A model generated the notes under the pieces. That model was not told the DNA's origin, ran no database searches, and saw only the letters and a list, made by a program, of their open reading frames with translations. A DNA stretch of 42,693 bases from Bacteroidales bacterium (GTDB lineage Bacteria > Bacteroidota > Bacteroidia > Bacteroidales > UBA932): positions 1 through 42,693 of the forward strand of contig JAKSKO010000013.1 of the NCBI GenBank assembly GCA_024401715.1, read 5' to 3'. A program made the translations under genes and the position numbers. This document shows, in pieces, positions 7,541-15,261 of this stretch; position 1 is the stretch's first letter, and each line of letters opens with the position of its first letter.

Positions 7541-8194
7541 TCAGAGGGGCCTTGCACTTTCCAGCGCCTTGTCAAGCTCCTGCTGCGAAATCTTGTATAT
7601 CCTGGCCTTCAAGCTTCTGGGATATAGTCCGAAAATCTCAGCGTCCGAAATGTACCAGGCCTTTTCCACAATGTTGTAGCAGCGGGGCAACATCCTGTTG
7701 ATGTAGGCGACCCGCGTTGAAGCGCACACCGTCACTCCCCTTTCGCCGTCTGGGAAGCGGGATACGCATACAAAGTAGAGCCGAAGCGACGGAGAACGCC
7801 TGCCACCCTCCCCATCCATAGGGCGTACCCTGCGCGAAACGGTGATATGCCTTCCATATCGGCCGTTGATATCACTCATGTACGAGCGGAAAACAGGCCC
7901 GTGGGCAGAACTGTCTTTGATGCCGAAGTAGGCAATGTAGTAGTGAATCATCTCATGGATGATGATATCGTCCAGCTCGGCCGGAGGAAGGTCGAATGAA
8001 GTGCTTATCCTAAGCACGAAGTCTGAATACTGGACTTTGGCAGAGAAGAGCTTGCGCCGCTTCTTGAACTCGCACTTGCCCAGGAAAGTCCTTGCACGGC
8101 TTAGCTTCAGCTGCACCGGAGGCAGTTTGGAACCGAAACAGAGCGCATTGAAATAATCAAAGCGCTCTTTCACATATGGGAGACTGGCTATCAA
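7541..8194 (-). CDS. SprT-like zinc metallopeptidase domain protein
   Basis: The motif HEMIH (H80, E81, H84), followed by AHG about 14 residues later, is the zinc-binding signature of SprT/SPRTN-like proteins. In eukaryotes this fold degrades DNA-protein crosslinks; the bacterial role is poorly defined. The N-terminal part (YFNALCFGSKLPPVQLKLSRAR) also matches the family. No signal peptide is seen, so the protein should be cytoplasmic. It has 217 residues, a little longer than short SprT proteins, with a basic C-terminal half that could contact nucleic acid. It begins seven bases after the hibernation factor gene on the same strand and is likely co-transcribed with it. Confidence 0.85.
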   Translation of the reverse strand: MIASLPYVKERFDYFNALCFGSKLPPVQLKLSRARTFLGKCEFKKRRKLFSAKVQYSDFVLRISTSFDLPPAELDDIIIHEMIHYYIAYFGIKDSSAHGPVFRSYMSDINGRYGRHITVSRRVRPMDGEGGRRSPSLRLYFVCVSRFPDGERGVTVCASTRVAYINRMLPRCYNIVEKAWYISDAEIFGLYPRSLKARIYKISQQELDKALESARPL

Positions 8195-8201
8195 TGTGCT
8201 A

Positions 8202-8477
8202 TTACCAGACGTTCTTGTCCTTTTCGCGTGTGATTGCCTCTTTCATGGAGTCTACGCAGACCGTGATGGCATTCTCGAAAGTGTCTGCGCTGCAGCTGTT
8301 CACGTGTCCGTCAAGCTTCAGTTGAACCTTTTTGGACGTATGCTCCAGCTGGAGTGTAACCTCGGCAACAGCGTTTTCGTCCGATACAAAACGGCTTAAT
8401 CTCTCAACCTTCTTATTGATGAATTCAATCTGTTTCTCATTTGCAGTGAAATGCAGAGCGGTGATTTTGATTTCCAT
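8202..8477 (-). CDS. hpf: Short ribosome hibernation-promoting factor (HPF/RaiA family)
   Basis: This small ribosome-binding protein should occupy the decoding centre and silence 70S or 100S ribosomes in slow growth. Its beta-alpha-beta-beta-beta-alpha pattern and the start MEIKITALHFTANEKQIEFI fit the S30AE family. The length (91 residues) matches the short type without the C-terminal dimerisation domain. I start it at 8477, because GGAGG lies six bases before that ATG; a second ATG four codons upstream (8489) would put the GGAGG inside the gene. Such a clear Shine-Dalgarno sequence is rare in Bacteroidota. The sprT-like gene follows after seven bases. Confidence 0.9.
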   Translation of the reverse strand: MEIKITALHFTANEKQIEFINKKVERLSRFVSDENAVAEVTLQLEHTSKKVQLKLDGHVNSCSADTFENAITVCVDSMKEAITREKDKNVW

Positions 8478-8536
8478 AATAACCTCCATTTTATGCCTTG
8501 CGGCGGTTCAACATATCCGACATGATATCGGCTATT

Positions 8537-8568
8537 TAAATATAGCAAAATCCTTGCAGAAAAGCAAA
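8537..8568 (-). promoter_or_regulatory. Promoter of the hpf-sprT operon
   Basis: On the minus strand TTTG (8568-8565), a 20-base spacer and TATATTTA (8544-8537) fit the Bacteroidota consensus with one mismatch, in the last base of the -7 element. The leader to the start at 8477 would be about 57 bases and includes the GGAGG. Confidence 0.6.
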
Positions 8569-8616
8569 TGATTTCATAACTTCAAGCCCCACAATGGGAA
8601 TGAAAAAATTTGAAAT

Positions 8617-9600
8617 ATGAAAGTTGGAATACTGGGAGCGGGACATATCGCCGCAAAAATGGGACGCACGCTGATGGAAATGAGCCGCAGCGGTGCCGAT
8701 GATCTGAAAGAATTGTGCTACTGCGTGGCATCACGCGATTTGGCCAGGGCCAGGGAATTTGCGGCCCAGTGGGGCTTTTCCAAGGCCTACGGATCGTACG
8801 AGGAAATGTTGTCGGACCCCGATGTGGACCTTGTGTATGTGGCCACACCCCACTCATTCCACTATCCGCATGTGAAGATGTGCCTGGAGCACGGCCGCAA
8901 TGTGCTGTGCGAGAAGTCGTTCATGCTAACCCTGGCCCAGGCCGAAGAGATAATTGCACTGGCCCGCAGTAAGGGCCTGCTGGTTGCCGAGGCCGCATGG
9001 CCAAGATATACTCCGTTCTCATGGGAAATCAAGAAAATGCTGGACGAGGGCATTCTGGGCGAGCCGCAGAGCATGACAGCATCGCTATGCTTCCCTATTC
9101 TGCACAAAGAGCGCGTGGCCAAGAGCAGCCTGGGCGGAGGTGCGCTTCTGGACCTGGGCATATATCCCCTCCATTTCGCTCTGATGCACTTTGGCAGCGA
9201 TATCAAAAAGATTCAGTCGCAGGCTGTTGTTAGCGAGGGCGGCGTAGATCTTCAGGAGAGCATAAGCATAATCTATAACAACGGCAGGATGGCCGCTCTG
9301 CACGCATCAGTAACCGGAGGCGACAGTTTGGAGGCTACAATCAACGGCACCAAGGCCTGCATGATTGTGGATAACGTCACCAATCCATGCAAGGCCGTTG
9401 TATATGGTCGCAATCGCGAACTCATAGCCGAATATACCGCTCCCGCACAGCTTACAGGCTTCGAATACGAGGTGCTGGCCTGCAAGCGCGCCATAGAGGA
9501 ACACAGCTGCGAGACCCGCGAACTTCCCCACAGCGAAATACTTACCGCCATGCGCATCATGGACTCCCTCCTGGCCGACTGGGGTGTAAAACTGGGATAG
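8617..9600 (+). CDS. Gfo/Idh/MocA-family NAD(P)-dependent oxidoreductase
   Basis: The N-terminal Rossmann fold starts with GILGAGHIAAKMG (residues 4-16), followed by VDLVYVATPHSFHYPHV. The family dyad motif appears as EKSF, with the catalytic Lys. The second domain begins near EAAWPRYTPF and contains LLDLGIYPLHFALMHFG, as in the dihydrodiol or glucose-fructose oxidoreductase-like branch. The length (327) is normal and no export signal is seen, so the protein is cytoplasmic and probably oxidises or reduces a sugar or cyclitol. The substrate cannot be read from the sequence. It is divergent from hpf and convergent with the phosphoesterase, so it is probably transcribed alone. I saw no good TAnnTTTG in front, only an imperfect AAAATTTG. 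Confidence 0.9.
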   Translation: MKVGILGAGHIAAKMGRTLMEMSRSGADDLKELCYCVASRDLARAREFAAQWGFSKAYGSYEEMLSDPDVDLVYVATPHSFHYPHVKMCLEHGRNVLCEKSFMLTLAQAEEIIALARSKGLLVAEAAWPRYTPFSWEIKKMLDEGILGEPQSMTASLCFPILHKERVAKSSLGGGALLDLGIYPLHFALMHFGSDIKKIQSQAVVSEGGVDLQESISIIYNNGRMAALHASVTGGDSLEATINGTKACMIVDNVTNPCKAVVYGRNRELIAEYTAPAQLTGFEYEVLACKRAIEEHSCETRELPHSEILTAMRIMDSLLADWGVKLG

Positions 9601-9602
9601 GG

Positions 9603-9630
9603 AGTATTTTACCTGCGAGAGGCAAATACT
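9603..9630. terminator. Short hairpin between convergent genes, possible two-way terminator
   Basis: AGTATTT (9603-9609) and AAATACT (9624-9630) are inverted arms in the 32-base gap between two convergent genes, with TTTT shortly after on the plus strand. The stem is only seven AT-rich pairs, so the call is weak. Confidence 0.4.
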
Positions 9631-9632
9631 GC

Positions 9633-10772
9633 TTAGTTTTCCGTATGGATGGTTATCTTGATGATTTCCGGCCATGCGCCGAAACGGAATGCCACGTTTC
9701 CGCCGCTTCCTGTTGAGACGTAAAGTTTTCTCTGGCCTTCTTCATATAGGCCTCCCCATTCCTTGTAGGCGAATTTTGACGGGGAGAATCCGAACAATTT
9801 GAATTGCATCGCGTGGGTGTGCCCGGAAAGAGTGAGGTCTATGTCAGTGCCGGGAAGCACCGCCCGTCTCCAATGGGTGGGATCGTGGCTTAGAAGCACC
9901 TTGAAGGCGGCTCCGCCGGTCCCGCTTAGTGCCTTGTCAAGATCTGCATATTGAGGGAAGGGCGGTGATCCGTCATTCTCCACCCCTATAATGGCAAGTG
10001 TGTCCGTTCCTCTTGCAACAAGACAGTTTTCATTCAAGAGAAGCTTCCACCCGAAGCTTCTTTCCATTTCCTGCACAGCCTTTATGTTGCGCTGGATGCC
10101 TCCGGGGGTATGATCGCTGCCGTACATGCAGTAGTCGTGGTTGCCCATGACGCTGAACACCCCGTCCTTCGCCTTAAGGGTGGAAAGCATCTCCCTGAAC
10201 GGTTCCAGCTCTACGGGGCTACCGTTAACGATATCGCCCGTAAAGACAATGGCGTCGGCATCGGCCGCATTCGCAAGCTGTATCTCTTTCAGTATTGTCT
10301 GGGGATGCGGCCTGTATGTTCCAAGATGCCAGTCCGAGATGTGGATTATTGTGTAGCCGTCGAAAGACTCCGGAAGGTTCTTGAAATGAAGGTGCACCTC
10401 TTTCTGCACGGGATTTTTCCATCCGATGGCCAGTCCATAGGCCGCGCATATCAGAAACAGGATGCCTATCGCGGCACCGGCAAGGTTGAATGCTAGCTGA
10501 AGGTGCACGAGCCTTCCCGCAAGAGAGATGACGGTAAAGAACAGTTTCGGGAGCATGAAACAGAGAATGACGGCAAAAAGCAGTTTCATTGCCCAGTTGC
10601 TCTCCGCCCCTCCCATCTGAAGCCCGGCAATGCCAAGGAATAAAAGAATGGTTGGCAGCCACTGCAGCAGCCTCACATACATGGGCGAATCCTTCAGGAA
10701 TGCCTTGGTTATATACATATCCGGAAGAATGGCCACTATGGCCAGGACAGTTATCGGAAGTAGAAAACGCAT
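9633..10772 (-). CDS. Membrane-anchored metallophosphoesterase (YkuE/YaeI-like)
   Basis: The first roughly 130 residues form four or five membrane helices. The rest is a calcineurin-like phosphoesterase with all metal motifs: IISDWHLG-type D-x-H (seen as HISDWHLG), FTGDIVNG, MGNHDYC, LLSHDPTH and SGHTHAMQ. Related proteins cleave phosphodiesters or pyrophosphates of lipids or nucleotides near the membrane; the substrate here is unknown. I start it at the ATG at 10772, because the upstream TTG option (10787) lies within a TATCTTTG promoter element, which leaves no transcript for it. The start at 10772 gives 379 residues. It lies 29 bases behind a small membrane protein gene but has its own promoter. 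Confidence 0.88.
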   Translation of the reverse strand: MRFLLPITVLAIVAILPDMYITKAFLKDSPMYVRLLQWLPTILLFLGIAGLQMGGAESNWAMKLLFAVILCFMLPKLFFTVISLAGRLVHLQLAFNLAGAAIGILFLICAAYGLAIGWKNPVQKEVHLHFKNLPESFDGYTIIHISDWHLGTYRPHPQTILKEIQLANAADADAIVFTGDIVNGSPVELEPFREMLSTLKAKDGVFSVMGNHDYCMYGSDHTPGGIQRNIKAVQEMERSFGWKLLLNENCLVARGTDTLAIIGVENDGSPPFPQYADLDKALSGTGGAAFKVLLSHDPTHWRRAVLPGTDIDLTLSGHTHAMQFKLFGFSPSKFAYKEWGGLYEEGQRKLYVSTGSGGNVAFRFGAWPEIIKITIHTEN

Positions 10773-10784
10773 ATTATCGGACTG

Positions 10785-10816
10785 CAAAGATACGCATTAT
10801 CTTAATACTTTTCAAA
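10785..10816 (-). promoter_or_regulatory. Promoter of the metallophosphoesterase gene
   Basis: On the minus strand TTTG (10816-10813), a 20-base spacer and TATCTTTG (10792-10785) match the consensus fully. The leader is under 12 bases. The upstream element lies inside the 3' end of the preceding small gene. Confidence 0.7.
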
Positions 10817-11020
10817 TTTGGCGTCCTCCATGGCATAGGCCTGTTCGCAGGCGGAATCGGCTATCAGCCCGGCGTGCTCTTCAGAGAAGGATGGGACACA
10901 ATAGCTGCCATTATCGAATATTGTTTCCGGAGATTTCTCCTCGCCGGAGAAAAGGATTATCAACAGGAATATGACTGCTGCGGCAATGGCATTGATGCGG
11001 AAAGAAAGAGTGGTTTTCAT
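10802..11020 (-). CDS. Small single-helix membrane protein, hypothetical
   Basis: This 72-residue protein has a basic start (MKTTLSFR), one hydrophobic helix (about 9-27: NAIAAAVIFLLIILFSG) and an acidic tail with two Cys (C39 and C54 or nearby). The tail would face the periplasm if the helix is a signal anchor. I know no family. I use the ATG at 11020, because the alternative TTG at 11044 coincides with a TAGTTTTG promoter element. A palindrome at 11060-11076 sits just upstream and may control it. The gene is plausible from promoter, helix and lack of competing genes on either strand, but short. Confidence 0.5.
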   Translation of the reverse strand: MKTTLSFRINAIAAAVIFLLIILFSGEEKSPETIFDNGSYCVPSFSEEHAGLIADSACEQAYAMEDAKFEKY

Positions 11021-11041
11021 GTCTGTCGTTGTTTCTTGATG

Positions 11042-11049
11042 CAAAACTA
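11042..11049 (-). promoter_or_regulatory. -7 element (TAGTTTTG) of the small membrane protein gene
   Basis: The minus-strand TAGTTTTG fits TAnnTTTG and lies 21 bases before the ATG at 11020. The usual upstream TTTG position is occupied by a palindrome instead, suggesting that the promoter is regulated. Confidence 0.45.
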
Positions 11050-11059
11050 CAGCCCAGAA

Positions 11060-11076
11060 ATGCCAAATAATGGCAT
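11060..11076. promoter_or_regulatory. Palindrome ATGCCA-N5-TGGCAT, possible operator
   Basis: A perfect six-base inverted repeat with a five-base AT spacer (AATAA) lies between the divergent promoters of the small membrane protein and the carboxylesterase operon. Its length and central AT spacing resemble a dimeric repressor site. No regulator gene is adjacent. Confidence 0.4.
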
Positions 11077-11108
11077 AGCAGCAAAAAGGATATTTTATTA
11101 TTTTTCAT

Positions 11109-11116
11109 TATATTTG
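11109..11116 (+). promoter_or_regulatory. -7 element (TATATTTG) of the esterase-to-TamB operon
   Basis: TATATTTG fits TAnnTTTG, with the ATG 23 bases after it. No TTTG is seen about 20 bases upstream; that region is A-rich. Confidence 0.55.
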
Positions 11117-11138
11117 CATGTTCTATTAATATAGGTAT

Positions 11139-12782
11139 ATGAAACACACACTACGCTTTTTAGCTACGTTAAGCTCTATGGCTGCCTTGATATCTTGCGG
11201 CCAGACAAATCAGAATCCAAGCGTCAAGTGCTTCAACGGCCAGTTTGTGGGCTCTGTTGAGGAAAACGGCGTACTTTCTTTCAAGGGTATTCCTTACGCA
11301 CAGCCCCCTGTGGGCCAGCTGCGTTGGAAGGCTCCACAGCCGGCAGAGGCTTCGGATGAGGTCTTCCAGGCCAAAGAATTCGGCAACCCAGCCCTCCAGA
11401 ATTACTCTGAAACAGAGGCTGCCAGCCATTACAACCGCAGCGAGGACTGCCTCACCCTGAACGTGTGGACAAAGGACCTGACTACCAAGAACAAACCTGT
11501 AATGATCTGGATTCACGGCGGTTCATATATTCTGGGCGGTACTATCGACCCTCTTTATGACGGCAAATATCTCGTGGCCGACAATCCGGACATCGTACTG
11601 GTTTCCATCAACTACCGCATAGGCCTGATGGGCTTCATAGACTTCAGCCACGTACCTGGTGGCGAGGCTTTCCCTGATGCCCCATACCTTGGCATACTGG
11701 ACCAGCAGATGGCCATGCGCTGGGTGCAGCAGAATATCGAAGCGTTCGGCGGTGATCCTAAGAACGTAACCATCTTCGGCGAGTCTGCCGGCGGCGGAAG
11801 CGTAAGCTGTCACCTTGTTGCAAAGGGCAGCGAAGGCCTGTTCCAGCGTGCCATCCCGATGTCAGGTGCCCTGAACCTCACTTTCGGACAGAAGGAATTC
11901 GACCATTATGACATGGCAGAGGCTCTTACCCGCCTTAGCGGTTGCAAGAACATGGACGAGCTGCTGGGTCTTTCACAGGAAAGAATCCTGGAGCTTCTGG
12001 AGATGGAGACTGGCCGCCTGGGCATTGAAGGCGGCGGAATCCTGGCTCAGAACAACAATCACCCTATGCGTGATGATGCGCGCAGCATCATCCCTTCCGA
12101 TCCTTTCAAGGCCCTGACCGAGGGCGCATCCAAGGACGTTGACGTGATGATTGGTACAACCTCCGAGGAGATGAAGTACTGGGCATACCTCTATACTTAC
12201 ATGGGCGAGGATGGCTTGAAGTTGTTCTGCGACCGTTTCCTTAACAGCAAAGAGGAGGAAATCCGCAATGTACTTGGCAAGGATGGCGCTGTAGTTGACA
12301 AGTTTATCAATTCTGTTGTTTGCGACCAGGACGAAATCTCTGCCCAATATCCCAAGATCTGGGAGCGTACCGAGCTTCAAAGCGAAATGTTCTTCCGTAT
12401 GGCTGCCGTCATCATGGCAAACAACCATGTTGCTGCAGGCGGCAATGGCAAGACCTATATGTATTACTTCGGCAAAGGTTATGATGGATGGAAAGGTGCA
12501 TGCCACGCCTGTGAGCTCACATACGCATTCAACAACCTGGCATACGAGGCAGGCGGCCCATACGACCCGGCCCTCACCAGGGACTTCAGCAAGGCGCTCA
12601 CAAACTTCGCCCGCACCGGCAATCCAAGCCAGGAGGGCATCCAGTGGACTCCATACACACTTGAGGGCGTGAACACAATGGTCATCGGCAAGGATTGCAG
12701 CATGACAATGCAGGAAACTCCGCGCAAGAATCAGGTGGATCTTCTCTTGCCTTACTATCTGAAATTCTATTTCAACAAATAA
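11139..12782 (+). CDS. Lipoprotein type-B carboxylesterase
   Basis: An alpha/beta-hydrolase that cleaves carboxylic esters. The signal peptide ends in the lipobox LISC (Cys20), so the enzyme should be membrane-anchored, in the periplasm or on the surface. Family marks follow in order: GIPYAQPPVGQLRWKAPQ, SEDCLTLNVW, the oxyanion loop IHGGSY, nucleophile S216 in GESAGG, acid near E343 in GTTSEEM, and catalytic H456 in GACHACELTYAFNN. The length of 547 is typical. It opens a plus-strand run of four closely spaced genes ending with the TamB fusion. The physiological ester is unknown; type-B enzymes range from xenobiotic esterases to polysaccharide deacetylases. Confidence 0.92.
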   Translation: MKHTLRFLATLSSMAALISCGQTNQNPSVKCFNGQFVGSVEENGVLSFKGIPYAQPPVGQLRWKAPQPAEASDEVFQAKEFGNPALQNYSETEAASHYNRSEDCLTLNVWTKDLTTKNKPVMIWIHGGSYILGGTIDPLYDGKYLVADNPDIVLVSINYRIGLMGFIDFSHVPGGEAFPDAPYLGILDQQMAMRWVQQNIEAFGGDPKNVTIFGESAGGGSVSCHLVAKGSEGLFQRAIPMSGALNLTFGQKEFDHYDMAEALTRLSGCKNMDELLGLSQERILELLEMETGRLGIEGGGILAQNNNHPMRDDARSIIPSDPFKALTEGASKDVDVMIGTTSEEMKYWAYLYTYMGEDGLKLFCDRFLNSKEEEIRNVLGKDGAVVDKFINSVVCDQDEISAQYPKIWERTELQSEMFFRMAAVIMANNHVAAGGNGKTYMYYFGKGYDGWKGACHACELTYAFNNLAYEAGGPYDPALTRDFSKALTNFARTGNPSQEGIQWTPYTLEGVNTMVIGKDCSMTMQETPRKNQVDLLLPYYLKFYFNK

Positions 12783-12794
12783 ACCCCGATCCTT

Positions 12795-14507
12795 ATGAAA
12801 CGGGCTTGTTTACCACTCCTGCTGAGTGCAGTTCTCCTTATTGCCGGATGCGGTAGTAAGGAGACTCTGCTGCTTATAGGCAATGTTGTCACAATGGACG
12901 AGGCCACTCCTGCCGCCGAGGCGGTTTTTGTGGAGAATGGCGTCATCAAATACGTGGGAAGCCGGGAAGAGGCACGCAAGTTTTGCAACTCCAAGACCGT
13001 GGTGAAGGATTATGGATCGGCCAGCATCTATCCGGGCTTCCTTGAAGCTCATACCCACGGCTTATTGGCGGCCGACCGTTTCCAGCAGGCAGACCTCACA
13101 GAGGTAACATATCGCGATGGCGTTGTGGTAATGGATGACTATGTGCAGGCAATGAAGCAGTTCATGGCCGAGCATCCGGGCATGACCATGTACAAGGGTG
13201 CAGGCTGGCTGGTTAAGGACAGGGAACCGAACGCAGCAATGCTGGATGTCATCTGTCCCGACGTACCTATGTTCCTGAATACCGAGGACGGGCACTCTAT
13301 GTGGCTGAACACAGCTGCAATGAAGCAGTTCGGCATTGACGCCGATGCTGTGATGAAATATGGCGCCGACTGCGTTCGCGTGGATGCAGATGGCAACCCT
13401 ACCGGTTACCTTTCGGAGAATCCTGCCATAGAGATTCTTGGCAAGATAAGCATGACCAAAGACCAGTGCAAGGCGGGCCTGCTTATGTGGCAGGAGAAGG
13501 CCTTCAGCTATGGATTTACAGCAGTGACAGAGGCCGGCCTTGGTCTGGGTTGCCCATATGCAACCGAGGCCTATCAGGAACTGTGCGACGAGGGACTTTG
13601 GAAGCTTCGTACTTATGCAAATCTTGTGATTGACGAGAATGTTCCGGACTCCAAACTGGATTCTGCCCTTAATAACGTGCTTGCCATGCATAACAGGCAT
13701 AACGGCGAGTACTTCAAGATTATCGGCACCAAGATGTTCATTGACGGCGTAATAGAGGCGCATACCGGCTGGCTTCAGGAGGAATATTCCGACATGCCCG
13801 GTTACTACGGCCTCAAGCGTTGTCCGGAGCCATCTCGTGTTGCCAAGATTGTGGCCTTTAACAACCTCAACGGGATGAATGTTCATTTCCATACTATCGG
13901 AGACGCGGCCATTCATACAGCTATCGAGGGTATATCGCAGGCCGTGGCCCAGACAGGAATCAGGGACGGACGCAATAGCATGTCTCATCTGCAAGTGGTG
14001 AATCCGCGTGATTTCCAGGCTTTTGCCGATAATGATATCATTCCTGTGGTTGCACCCCTGTGGACACCCAAACTCCCTCCGGAATATGACATAACATGCT
14101 CATTCATAGGCAAGAGGGCGGATACGCAGTACCCTATCAAGTCTTTCTGTGACTTGGGTTGCAAGGTAAACTTCCATTCCGACTATCCTATTTCATCCTC
14201 GATGAGCGTTGCATGCAGCGTCTACACCGCTGTTACACGCACACTGCCTTCTCTGGGCCAGGATGGTGTGCACAACCCGGCCGAATGCATCACACGTGAA
14301 CAGGCTCTCCAGGCAATGACCACCAACGTGGCATACCAGTGGCGCGAAGAGGACCGCCAGGGCTCAATCGCAGCAGGCAAGATTGCAAACTTTGCAGTCT
14401 GTGATACCGATTTTATGAAAGACAATCTAGATACAATATGGAATACCGGGATTCTGGCAACTTACGTTGACGGTGTATTGGTATATTCCAGCAATAACAA
14501 TGAATAA
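12795..14507 (+). CDS. Lipoprotein amidohydrolase, YtcJ-like
   Basis: A metal-dependent hydrolase of the amidohydrolase superfamily, YtcJ branch. The lipobox is IAGC (Cys19). LLIGNVVTMDEATPAAEAVFVENG is the N-terminal beta-sandwich of this family; GFLEAHTHG holds the HxH metal pair, followed by FIDGVIEAHTG, NVHFHTIGDAAIH and NFHSDYPIS. The C-terminal composite domain ends with GSIAAGKIANFAVCDTDF, the typical closing segment. At 570 residues it is a usual length. YtcJ-like enzymes hydrolyse N-acyl or formyl amide bonds, but the substrate is not predictable here. It starts 12 bases after the esterase, so the pair may work on the same ester- and amide-bearing compound outside the cytoplasm. Confidence 0.92.
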   Translation: MKRACLPLLLSAVLLIAGCGSKETLLLIGNVVTMDEATPAAEAVFVENGVIKYVGSREEARKFCNSKTVVKDYGSASIYPGFLEAHTHGLLAADRFQQADLTEVTYRDGVVVMDDYVQAMKQFMAEHPGMTMYKGAGWLVKDREPNAAMLDVICPDVPMFLNTEDGHSMWLNTAAMKQFGIDADAVMKYGADCVRVDADGNPTGYLSENPAIEILGKISMTKDQCKAGLLMWQEKAFSYGFTAVTEAGLGLGCPYATEAYQELCDEGLWKLRTYANLVIDENVPDSKLDSALNNVLAMHNRHNGEYFKIIGTKMFIDGVIEAHTGWLQEEYSDMPGYYGLKRCPEPSRVAKIVAFNNLNGMNVHFHTIGDAAIHTAIEGISQAVAQTGIRDGRNSMSHLQVVNPRDFQAFADNDIIPVVAPLWTPKLPPEYDITCSFIGKRADTQYPIKSFCDLGCKVNFHSDYPISSSMSVACSVYTAVTRTLPSLGQDGVHNPAECITREQALQAMTTNVAYQWREEDRQGSIAAGKIANFAVCDTDFMKDNLDTIWNTGILATYVDGVLVYSSNNNE

Positions 14508-14516
14508 AACACAGGT

Positions 14517-15260
14517 ATGAAAAAAATCTTCATATTGATTTCAGCAGTTATGCTGATGATGGAAGGCTCTGCATGGGCACAAACAGCAACCATGGAAAAG
14601 ACCAGCTCTGAGGAACAAAGTTTCCAACGCAAATGGTACTATGGCTATTCGTTTGATATACGTCTCCATAATAACTCAAAGGATTTGGACAAGCAGAACG
14701 GCTTTTCCATCGCAATAGATCCGGACATAGGATATCAGTTTTCGGATAAATTGCAGGTGGGTGCAAAACTCTCACTGAACTACATGAACCTTTACAATCG
14801 TATTTCCATGGACGACAAGGGGGAGCAATTCCAGAACGTACGTATGCAGGGACCCGGCTTTTCCATTATGCCTTATGCCCGCTACCGTCTCTTCAACCTC
14901 TTTGAGGGTGTAATCAGCGTGTGGTTGGACACACACCTTTACGCGGGTGGCGATTTCCCTTTTTACAAGCAGGCTGCCATAGAAGGCGTTCCGGATGCCA
15001 AACTCACCGACAAACAGGTTTCCTGGGGTATACAGGCTCTTCCTCTGATAATGTTGAACCTCAAGAGAAACAAATCTTTCAATATCTACTTCAGCATCAT
15101 GTCTCTAGGCTATTCCGGCACTTACATTCTCAACAGGGACGGCAGCAAGTCTGTATCCAATGACCTCGTGCTCTTTTCCGGCAAAATCGGAGGCCTTCTT
15201 GACATGCAGTTTACAAACGGAATGTATGGTCTGAAGTTCGGAATGCAAACATATTTCTAG
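14517..15260 (+). CDS. Outer-membrane beta-barrel protein, hypothetical
   Basis: A signal peptide (residues 1-22, ending AWAQ) precedes about 225 residues with alternating aromatic and polar positions typical of membrane beta strands, for example WYYGYSFDIRLHNNS, DIGYQFSDKLQVGAKLSLNYMN and IMPYARYRLF. The C-terminal strand ends with Phe (KFGMQTYF), as in BamA-dependent barrels. The size suggests eight to ten strands. No family beyond generic small outer-membrane porin-like proteins is recognised. It sits nine bases after the amidohydrolase and one base before the TamB-TamL fusion, so all are co-transcribed. It could be a client of the fusion protein. Confidence 0.8.
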   Translation: MKKIFILISAVMLMMEGSAWAQTATMEKTSSEEQSFQRKWYYGYSFDIRLHNNSKDLDKQNGFSIAIDPDIGYQFSDKLQVGAKLSLNYMNLYNRISMDDKGEQFQNVRMQGPGFSIMPYARYRLFNLFEGVISVWLDTHLYAGGDFPFYKQAAIEGVPDAKLTDKQVSWGIQALPLIMLNLKRNKSFNIYFSIMSLGYSGTYILNRDGSKSVSNDLVLFSGKIGGLLDMQFTNGMYGLKFGMQTYF

Positions 15261-15261
15261 A

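Noticed and set aside
13062..13994. A 310-codon minus-strand frame within the amidohydrolase gene
   Set aside because: Antisense shadow of a well-supported enzyme, with a His- and Val-rich composition typical of such shadows.
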